The notes under the pieces: model-generated
Database searches by the model: none
The model's input: only the letters and a program-made list of their open reading frames with translations
What the model was told of the DNA's origin: nothing
Made by a program: the position numbers and the translations under genes
DNA from: a virus
Length of the DNA: 46,458 bases
Reading direction: 5' to 3' (one strand)
IMG/VR virus record: IMGVR_UViG_3300020027_000016
Location: 1-46,458 of that record
In this document: positions 21,864-28,020 of the stretch, piece after piece
Position numbering within the stretch: position 1 is the stretch's first letter
Layout: each line of letters starts with the position of its first letter

Positions 21864-21900
21864 GGCTTATAGAGGAACAGATAACGATTAACTTATCAAT

Positions 21901-21988
21901 CCCGGGGTGGCGAAATTGGCAGCACGCAGGAGACTTAAAATCTCCAGTTCTTCAGAACGTGGGGGTTCAAATCCCCCTCCCGGGACCA
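21901..21988 (+). tRNA. tRNA-Leu (anticodon UAA)
   Basis: A full cloverleaf can be drawn: acceptor CCCGGGG with TCCCGGG, D-arm with GGCGAAATTGGC, anticodon arm GGAGA-CTTAAAA-TCTCC giving anticodon UAA, a long variable arm typical of Leu, T-arm GGGGG-TTCAAAT-CCCCC, discriminator A and an encoded CCA (21986-21988). It decodes UUA, which suits an AT-rich phage. Confidence 0.95.
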
Positions 21989-22006
21989 CTATAAAATTAA
22001 AAATAT

Positions 22007-22273
22007 ATGCCCTATAAAGACCCAGAAGAGCAAAGACGATACCAAAGAGAACATAGACGATACCAAAGAGAACATAAAAGAGAGGAAAGAAAAGAAATGA
22101 GAAGGATAATTCAAGACTGGGAAGATAAGAAGAATATCATCATTGAGACCGAGGATGGTTTCCACATAGCTGAGTTCAGCCGTCTTGTTCCCACAGAGGA
22201 AGGTAAAAGAGTGGATGTGTATAAGAGTGTTGAATATTATCATACGTTGAAGGATGCATTGGAGGAGGTATGA
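22007..22273 (+). CDS. Arg/Glu-rich protein with a tandem heptapeptide
   Basis: Eighty-eight residues beginning MPYKDPEEQRRYQREH, an N-terminus often seen in small phage and HNH-type proteins. RRYQREH is repeated in tandem and the DNA repeat is an exact 21-base duplication (about 22033-22074). The C-terminal half (IIIETEDGFHIAEFSRL) is a beta hairpin plus helix. No nuclease motif is present. It may bind nucleic acid. Confidence 0.65.
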   Translation: MPYKDPEEQRRYQREHRRYQREHKREERKEMRRIIQDWEDKKNIIIETEDGFHIAEFSRLVPTEEGKRVDVYKSVEYYHTLKDALEEV

Positions 22274-22530
22274 TTTACGATGAAAGATATGAGCAGAAAA
22301 CTAAAGAGTTAGGATATAACGCTAAAGAATTATTACAGAATTTAGCTTCTTTTATTGAGCATGAATTACCAGATAGTGTAGCTTTTGGTCTATTCCTAGT
22401 CCCTAAAGGGGAACATTCCGTTGTAGATGGAGGAGGAATAGCTTATATATCAAATGGCGAGCGGCAAGGTTTGGCTGAATCTATTCAATTCTGGATTAAT
22501 GAATCTAAACGTCGAGGAATTATTAAATGA
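22270..22530 (+). CDS. 86-residue protein, unknown
   Basis: ATGA start. An alpha/beta protein (ELGYNAKELLQNLASFIEHE; VAFGLFLVPKGEHSVVDGGG; LAESIQFWINESKRR). The Gly-rich loop before ISNGERQG could be functional. No recognised family. Confidence 0.65.
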   Translation: MIYDERYEQKTKELGYNAKELLQNLASFIEHELPDSVAFGLFLVPKGEHSVVDGGGIAYISNGERQGLAESIQFWINESKRRGIIK

Positions 22531-22622
22531 CTCATAATTGGATAATCGGCATATCTCTTTTAGCTATTTATACTTCTTGTATTACTCTAGGAATTGTTAT
22601 AGGAAAGGAATTGAAGAAATGA
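22527..22622 (+). CDS. 31-residue single-span membrane peptide
   Basis: ATGA overlaps at both ends. MTHNWIIGISLLAIYTSCI continues TLGIVIGKELKK: one membrane helix and a basic tail. Such tiny membrane peptides are common in phage early regions; function unknown. Confidence 0.6.
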   Translation: MTHNWIIGISLLAIYTSCITLGIVIGKELKK

Positions 22623-23062
22623 ATGAACATAAAGAAAGCTGCCCCAAGCACCCTAACTACTTATCTTGGATTAGTGCTAGGGCTGGAGGTTCTATAGATT
22701 TAGGGAGGGGAGAATGTAATTGTGGAGTTACCCCAAAAAATCATTATGAAACTCTAATGAAAGAGGCAATGGAACTTCATGAGCGTAAGGCACATGACTA
22801 TTCCAAGGAGGGCGATAAGTTTAGTAACTTCACCCGAGCGGCAGAGCCAGTATCGTGGTTCAAGAATCCAATCGATCAAGTATTCATCTGCATGATAATG
22901 ATCAAGATAGCTAGACTTGCTGAACTCAGGAACGGCAAGGAAGCTAAGAATGAAAGTAAGAGAGATAGTCATATTGATTTGATTAATTACTCTGCTTTGT
23001 GGGGTTCTTTTCATGAAGGGCAGGATAATTTAATTAGTAAGGATACAACATTTAAATTATGA
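22619..23062 (+). CDS. Nmad1/DUF1599-like protein with Cys-rich N-terminus
   Basis: The start at 22619 overlaps the preceding stop. The first 40 residues contain CPKHPNYLSW and GECNCG, as in small zinc-binding phage proteins. The rest matches DUF1599 (nucleotide-modification-associated domain 1): HERKAHDYSKEGDKFSNF, then a helix with KIARLAEL and SKRDSHIDLINYSALW. The fold is related to all-alpha NTP pyrophosphohydrolases, and the conserved acidic residues suit metal binding. It may act on nucleotides used in phage DNA. Confidence 0.65.
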   Translation: MNEHKESCPKHPNYLSWISARAGGSIDLGRGECNCGVTPKNHYETLMKEAMELHERKAHDYSKEGDKFSNFTRAAEPVSWFKNPIDQVFICMIMIKIARLAELRNGKEAKNESKRDSHIDLINYSALWGSFHEGQDNLISKDTTFKL

Positions 23063-23232
23063 ACATTGATTTTTTCAATACAAAGTTCTATCAATTTTGT
23101 ACTCTCTGTGATTCTGAGCTCCCAACAGGAGCTAAGTGTATTATTGCTGATAATATCCTTATTTGTAAGTCTTGTATCAAGAAGTTAGCTGTATTCATTG
23201 ATAGAAATAAAATGGAGATAAAGGCTCTTTAA
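23059..23232 (+). CDS. 57-residue zinc-ribbon protein
   Basis: ATGA start. FCTLCDSELP at about 13-22 and CKSCIKKL at about 36-43 form a four-Cys ribbon with the spacing of a classic CxxC-CxxC mini-domain. Short basic C-terminus. Probably nucleic-acid or protein binding. Confidence 0.65.
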   Translation: MNIDFFNTKFYQFCTLCDSELPTGAKCIIADNILICKSCIKKLAVFIDRNKMEIKAL

Positions 23233-23234
23233 AT

Positions 23235-23408
23235 ATGCTAGATAGTCTAGTAAATTTCGATAATATTTTCGTAGGTCAATGTCCATTCGTAATTTGTATC
23301 GTTTGTTTCGAAACTATTAGAAAATGTAATTGTGAAGATGTCCTTCATAATTATATCTTTGAGGTTTGCATGAAGTGCCGCTCGGAGGGAAAAGATGAAA
23401 TTAGATAG
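23235..23408 (+). CDS. 57-residue Cys-rich protein
   Basis: Nine Cys are not evenly spread: CPFVICIVC at about 16-24, CNC at about 31-33 and CMKC at about 45-48. This fits a compact zinc-binding mini-protein, possibly two sites. Its start follows the preceding stop by two bases and its end overlaps the next gene by 14. Confidence 0.55.
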   Translation: MLDSLVNFDNIFVGQCPFVICIVCFETIRKCNCEDVLHNYIFEVCMKCRSEGKDEIR

Positions 23409-23562
23409 GGATTGGAATAAAGGAAAAATAAAATTTGGAAGTCGATGGGTTATGTTTAGACGTAACTACGGAAATAAGTATTATTTTTCTTGGTTAAAGG
23501 ATGGATTTGTTCTACATTTCTGGTTTCTGACTGTTATTGGCAAGCCACTTCCAGATGAATAA
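23395..23562 (+). CDS. 55-residue basic aromatic protein
   Basis: MKLDRDWNKGKIKFGSRWVM is followed by RRNYGNKYYFSWLKDG and a hydrophobic end (FVLHFWFLTVIGKPLP). The end could be a weak membrane segment or a beta hairpin. It overlaps the start of the polymerase gene by eight bases. Not recognised. Confidence 0.6.
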   Translation: MKLDRDWNKGKIKFGSRWVMFRRNYGNKYYFSWLKDGFVLHFWFLTVIGKPLPDE

Positions 23563-26068
23563 GTATATCCCAGGAACAGGTAATCCGAAAGCTAAACTAC
23601 TAATAGTCACGGATTACCCTAACGAGCAAGAATCAGATTTCGGACGTTATTTTTCGGGTCCAGATGGTCAAACTTTATGGTCAATTCTGGAAGAGTTAGG
23701 TTTCCCTCCTGAGAATGTCTGGTCAACGGCTGTCTATAAGTATCACGTTCCTTATGGATTCCGAAATCTTCCGTCAGTCTGTGATAAGGAGAAAGAAGAA
23801 GAAAACTTCTGGTTAGAAGTCAGAGATATAGACCCAAATTGTATCCTCGCTCTCGGAGAAGAAGCATTTAAAGTAATAAGAGGACATGGAGGAGTCAATA
23901 AGTGGCGCGGCTCTATTCTCATGACTAAGTTTGGAGACTATAAAGTAGTTGGGACTTTACATCCTGGCTCAGTAACGAGATTTAAAGACTCCAATTTCAG
24001 AAAGCAATATGACTATATCTGGAAATCGATTATTAAGGTTGATATCCAGAGAGCTATCGAGGAGAGTCGGGAGAAAGAGAATAACCTAGAAGAACCTTTT
24101 ATTCAGGTATGTCGAGACTCGACTCAGTTAATGAGATACCTAGAGAGAAATGAATCTAACGAAAAGATAGCTCTAGATATCGAATCTTTTAACTGTATTC
24201 CGATTATGATTGGAATGGCATGTAGTAATAATGAGGCTCTAGTTGTGCCGTTATTCAATACTCTCGGAGCATTAAATATCGGAGGTATTCCGCCTTCTGA
24301 TCAGGCATATATCTGGCTTCTCATTAATAAGATGCTCAAGGAGAAAAAGATAATCGGTCAGAATTTTAAGTATGACCAAGAGAAATTAGAAATGTTAGGT
24401 TTCTCTTTCAATCCTGATAGACCTATCTATTCGGATACGATGATTAAGGCTCATACTCTTAATCCTGAATTGCCGGCGAAGAATATGCAGACACTTCAAT
24501 CTATCTGGACCCGACTTCCTTATCATAAAGATGAAGGTAAGGAATTTATCAAGGGTAAGATGAAGATTGAAAAGTTGTTCCATTATTGTGGATTAGATGT
24601 TATTTCCACTTTTCAGACTGATGCGGCGATGGAAGACGATTTACATGAACTATCAGCATTTTACGGCACCGATTTAGTCTCCTACTTCTATGACTATAAG
24701 ATGCTCCTCCACCAAGTATATCTGGACTTGGAGAGAGTAGGATTCAAGTATGATTTTGATGCTCAGAAAGCATTAAAGATTAAGTATCAGACTCAACATG
24801 ATTTAGTCCAGGCACGACTCTCAATAGCCGCTCCCGACTTCGTAATGAAAGGAAAGAAATGTCACGAGGGGCATTTGATTAACGTGATGAGCCCACCGCA
24901 AATGAAGAAGTTCATTTATGAGTATCTTAAGTCTCCAAAACGGCTACTTAGAGGTAAGTTGAAAGCGGATGAAGATACAGTTATCTCTCTTTTGAATAAT
25001 GTAATTAAGGACGCTCGAAGGACTGATATTTTACTTGATATTCTTGAAGATAGAAAAGTGAGGAAAACTCTTGGAACTTATGTCAACGCCCCGCCAGATG
25101 TTGATGATAGAATTAGATGTTCATATAAGATTACTGGCACTGAGACTGGCCGTACATCGAATTCGATCCTTAAGCCACCCCTTAGACCAACAAAGTCAGG
25201 ACACGCTTTCCAAACTCTTACTAAGCATGGAGAAATTGGAAAAGACATTAGAACACTCTACCTCGTAGATGAGGACTGGGCTATGGTCAATATTGATTTA
25301 TCTCAAGCCGAGCCTAGAATTGTTGCTCATCTTTGCAATGATGAAGAACTATCTAAGGCATTTCGGAGCGGCAAGGTAGACATTCACAGACGCACAGCGG
25401 CACTAGTCTTGAACCTGATGAATGAATTGAACTTATCTGAAGAATACCTAGAGATAGCCGATAGTATTCCTAAAGATAGTCCCCAAAGATTCCTTGGCAA
25501 AGTGTGCCGCAACGGCGGCAATTATGACATGGGCAAGAAAGAGTTAGCTATTACTATCTCCACTCAAGCCAAAAAAGAAAAGATGGATGTGAGCGTATCT
25601 GAGTGGAGGGCGAATAAGATGCTAGAATCTTTTCATGCTCAGTCTCCTAAGATTCGGGGGGTATTTCACGCTGAGGTAAGAGAAGCATTGGATAACTATC
25701 GAAGGCTTATTAATCCTTATGGGAAGTTAAGGGTATTCTATGGTAGACTAAATGAGAAGTCTACGTATGGAGAAGGATATGCTGAGATTCCTCAAAGTAC
25801 AGTAGCCGATCATGTAAAGGTGGCTCTATTGAAAGTGAGAAAGGAAATGCCAGACTTCAAGAAGATGTTACTTGGGGAATCTCACGATGCGATAACAGTT
25901 AGATTTCCTTTAGGAGAATATATTGATAGAGCTAAAGTAATTAAGAAGTATTTCGAGACTCCGATTGACTTTAGTAACTGTACTTTGAAGCGTGGACTGT
26001 TGAGTATTCCTAGTGATTTAGAAGTAAGTTTCACACATTACGGTGCATTGGAGAAGATGAAAATATGA
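23555..26068 (+). CDS. DNA polymerase I-family enzyme fused to an N-terminal uracil-DNA glycosylase-like domain
   Basis: The 837-residue protein (ATG 23555) has three parts. Residues 1-170 resemble family 4/5 uracil-DNA glycosylases: GTGNPKAKLLIVTDYP, a G-x-F-S-G-P-D-G segment and HPGSV with H136. Residues about 200-360 are a 3'-5' exonuclease with DIES (208-211), NFKYD (D274) and YCGLD (Y344, D348). The polymerase core has motif A (VNIDLSQAEPR, D581), motif B (RFLGKVCRNGGNYDMG) and motif C (ESHDAI, H777-D778). It is the replicative polymerase. Similar N-terminal domains occur in SPO1-type phage polymerases. Whether the glycosylase part still cleaves uracil is unclear, because the first-motif Glu/Asp is replaced (TDYPNEQ). 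Confidence 0.92.
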   Translation: MNKYIPGTGNPKAKLLIVTDYPNEQESDFGRYFSGPDGQTLWSILEELGFPPENVWSTAVYKYHVPYGFRNLPSVCDKEKEEENFWLEVRDIDPNCILALGEEAFKVIRGHGGVNKWRGSILMTKFGDYKVVGTLHPGSVTRFKDSNFRKQYDYIWKSIIKVDIQRAIEESREKENNLEEPFIQVCRDSTQLMRYLERNESNEKIALDIESFNCIPIMIGMACSNNEALVVPLFNTLGALNIGGIPPSDQAYIWLLINKMLKEKKIIGQNFKYDQEKLEMLGFSFNPDRPIYSDTMIKAHTLNPELPAKNMQTLQSIWTRLPYHKDEGKEFIKGKMKIEKLFHYCGLDVISTFQTDAAMEDDLHELSAFYGTDLVSYFYDYKMLLHQVYLDLERVGFKYDFDAQKALKIKYQTQHDLVQARLSIAAPDFVMKGKKCHEGHLINVMSPPQMKKFIYEYLKSPKRLLRGKLKADEDTVISLLNNVIKDARRTDILLDILEDRKVRKTLGTYVNAPPDVDDRIRCSYKITGTETGRTSNSILKPPLRPTKSGHAFQTLTKHGEIGKDIRTLYLVDEDWAMVNIDLSQAEPRIVAHLCNDEELSKAFRSGKVDIHRRTAALVLNLMNELNLSEEYLEIADSIPKDSPQRFLGKVCRNGGNYDMGKKELAITISTQAKKEKMDVSVSEWRANKMLESFHAQSPKIRGVFHAEVREALDNYRRLINPYGKLRVFYGRLNEKSTYGEGYAEIPQSTVADHVKVALLKVRKEMPDFKKMLLGESHDAITVRFPLGEYIDRAKVIKKYFETPIDFSNCTLKRGLLSIPSDLEVSFTHYGALEKMKI

Positions 26069-26337
26069 TTGATTGCTCATGTTGTGAGTGTAAGGGGAGA
26101 GCCTGCTTAACTGACCATCCAGGACATTCACATAGAACTAAAGGAATAAATATGAATAACATTAGAAAAGAATACTTAGGTGATGGAGCTTACATTCAGT
26201 ATGACGGCTGGAATTTTATCCTGACTACTGAAAATGGAATTCAAACTACAAATGAAATTGTACTAAATCCAGAAGTAGCTAAATCTTTACTTGATTACAT
26301 CAACAAGATTAACGAAATGAATAGGACAAGAGAATGA
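26065..26337 (+). CDS. Small phage protein with Cys-rich N-terminus; internal start likely
   Basis: ATGA overlap with the polymerase opens MIDCSCCECKGRACLTDHPG, a cluster of five Cys. An internal ATG at 26152 with AAGGAATAAAT upstream gives MNNIRKEYLGDGAYIQYDGW, which resembles a widespread small phage protein of unknown function (strand-rich, ending in a helix). The gene may therefore produce a 90- and a 61-residue form, or be a recent fusion. Confidence 0.65.
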   Translation: MIDCSCCECKGRACLTDHPGHSHRTKGINMNNIRKEYLGDGAYIQYDGWNFILTTENGIQTTNEIVLNPEVAKSLLDYINKINEMNRTRE

Positions 26338-26534
26338 GTTACGCAAAATATCAAAGAACACTTCAATTCACAGCAGGTCCGAATGAGTTTACATTTAGAG
26401 CTTGTGAGGAACATAAAGAAGGATTAACAGATAGGAATAAAATGCCTAACTGTTTCTTCGGATTAGAGTCAGACAAAGTGGAGGATTTGAATGAAGAAGA
26501 TGGTGAGCTTTGTTGGTTTTGTCAGGAACCTTAA
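26334..26534 (+). CDS. 66-residue protein with CWFC
   Basis: ATGA start. The sequence has ACEEHKEGL at about 22-30, PNCFFG in the middle and LCWFCQEP at the end, Cys/His positions that could form one zinc site. Acidic overall. Unknown function. Confidence 0.6.
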   Translation: MSYAKYQRTLQFTAGPNEFTFRACEEHKEGLTDRNKMPNCFFGLESDKVEDLNEEDGELCWFCQEP

Positions 26535-26561
26535 TTGCCGCTCACGTTATAATCGAATAAA

Positions 26562-27764
26562 GTGAGTTGGCTTGATGATTTAGTTGAAGCGGCCGCAGCG
26601 GCAGAGACACCCTCTAGTTACATTTTTTGGAGTGGAATTGCCACAATCTCGGCCATTGTTTCCCCCAATGTCTACATCAATCGTGGAGGCATATATAAGT
26701 TATCACCTAACGTATTTGTGATGTTGATAGGGGAGTCAGGACTCGGTAAGGGATTTCCAATTGCAATCAGTAAGAAACTTGTAAAGATAGTAAACAATAC
26801 GAGACTCATATCAGGCCGAAATACAATTCAAGCTATCGTCAAGGATTTAGGTACCAGTGAAACGGACCCGAAAACTGGAGTTCCTAAATTTAAAGACGCT
26901 AGAGGTTATGTTGTCAGTGGTGAGTTCTCGACTCTTGTTCAAGAAGATAAAGCCGCTCTGCCTATCTTAACGGAATTGTATGACAAGCACTGGAATGAGG
27001 ATTGGAAAAATACGACGAAAGGTGCCGGAATTGATGTTCTGCACTCTCCTACTATTACCTTACTTGGGGGGTCAACTCCTGAGCATTTTGCTAATGTAGT
27101 TCCGGAGTCAGATGTTAAGGGAGGATTCGTCGGTAGAATCCTTACGGTATATGAGGAAGATCGCTCCAAGATTAATCCTTTAGAGGATACCGAAGCCGTA
27201 GTCGAATTTCCATTTGAAAGATTATCAGTCTATCTGAAAGAGTTAGCCAAGGTAAAAGGAGACTTTAAGTTTTCAGATATAGGAAGGAAATTCTGGGTCA
27301 AGTGGTATACGGAAGTTAGGGGTAAGAAATTTCATGACCCGACTGGAGCAATTAATAGACTTCCTGATAACGTATTAAAAGTAGCTATGTGCTTATCACT
27401 CTCTGAAAGTCCTGAATTGATTATTGATGCTGTGCATATTGCCGAGGCTGTAGAAAGGTGCATGGCATTGACTGTAGATTCAAGAAGATTAACTGATGGA
27501 AAGGGAGCAAGTGAGTTAGGTATCCCGACGAAGCTAGTTATTTGGACTCTCTTTAAGTTACCTAGTCATGAAATAGAAAAAGGTAAATTACTCCGAATGC
27601 ACTATGGGCAATTTGATACTTACTCGCTTGATAGAATTATTGTAACTCTGGAACAGGCAGGACTAGCGAAATGTTTCCAGAGAGATAAAAAGGTATGGCT
27701 AAAGATGCCAGATGAGGCTGTTGAAAGTTTGAAGAAAAATGAAGAAAGGATAATGGTGAAATGA
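26562..27764 (+). CDS. DUF3987-type helicase/ATPase
   Basis: GTG start at 26562, giving MSWLDDLVEAAA, the usual opening for this group. The 400-residue protein has Walker A GESGLGKG at 57-64, and FSTLVQED and ITLLGGSTPEHF as further core motifs, then a helical C-terminal domain. DUF3987 proteins are RecA-like ATPases related to primase-associated replicative helicases. After the polymerase it is the likely replicative helicase. No primase domain is seen in it or nearby. There is no clear ribosome binding site before the GTG. Confidence 0.75.
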   Translation: MSWLDDLVEAAAAAETPSSYIFWSGIATISAIVSPNVYINRGGIYKLSPNVFVMLIGESGLGKGFPIAISKKLVKIVNNTRLISGRNTIQAIVKDLGTSETDPKTGVPKFKDARGYVVSGEFSTLVQEDKAALPILTELYDKHWNEDWKNTTKGAGIDVLHSPTITLLGGSTPEHFANVVPESDVKGGFVGRILTVYEEDRSKINPLEDTEAVVEFPFERLSVYLKELAKVKGDFKFSDIGRKFWVKWYTEVRGKKFHDPTGAINRLPDNVLKVAMCLSLSESPELIIDAVHIAEAVERCMALTVDSRRLTDGKGASELGIPTKLVIWTLFKLPSHEIEKGKLLRMHYGQFDTYSLDRIIVTLEQAGLAKCFQRDKKVWLKMPDEAVESLKKNEERIMVK

Positions 27765-27970
27765 AGCTACAAGATAGTACTAGAGTTATAATCCATGAAG
27801 TTTGTATTTGTGGTCACGCAAAGCCTGATCATATTACTATTGTTCTCAGGGAGAAAGCAGTACATGACCTTAGGGAATGTCATGACCCAGAGTGTAATTG
27901 TGATAAGTTTGTGGATAGTGGTGAAACTTTAGAAATGACCATCATTGAAAAGTATCATAAATTATACTAA
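27761..27970 (+). CDS. Small zinc-binding protein
   Basis: ATGA start. CICGHAKPDH at about 15-24 and CHDPECNCDKF at about 40-50 form a Cys/His site widely seen in 70-residue phage and actinobacterial mini-proteins (CxCGHxxxxH...C.C..F). It is the last gene of the rightward block. Function unknown. Confidence 0.75.
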   Translation: MKLQDSTRVIIHEVCICGHAKPDHITIVLREKAVHDLRECHDPECNCDKFVDSGETLEMTIIEKYHKLY

Positions 27971-27977
27971 AGTAGAA

Positions 27978-28007
27978 AAGTAGGTGTCAATAAAATGACA
28001 CCTACTT
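27978..28007. terminator. Terminator between the convergent blocks
   Basis: AAGTAGGTGTCA (27978-27989) pairs perfectly over 12 bp with TGACACCTACTT (27996-28007), loop ATAAAA. On the minus strand the hairpin is followed by a T-rich tract (TTCTACTTT), so it should end the late transcript best. It may also stop the early one. It contains a TGTC-N8-GACA dyad as part of the stem. Confidence 0.8.
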
Positions 28008-28020
28008 AATTAAAAGAAAT

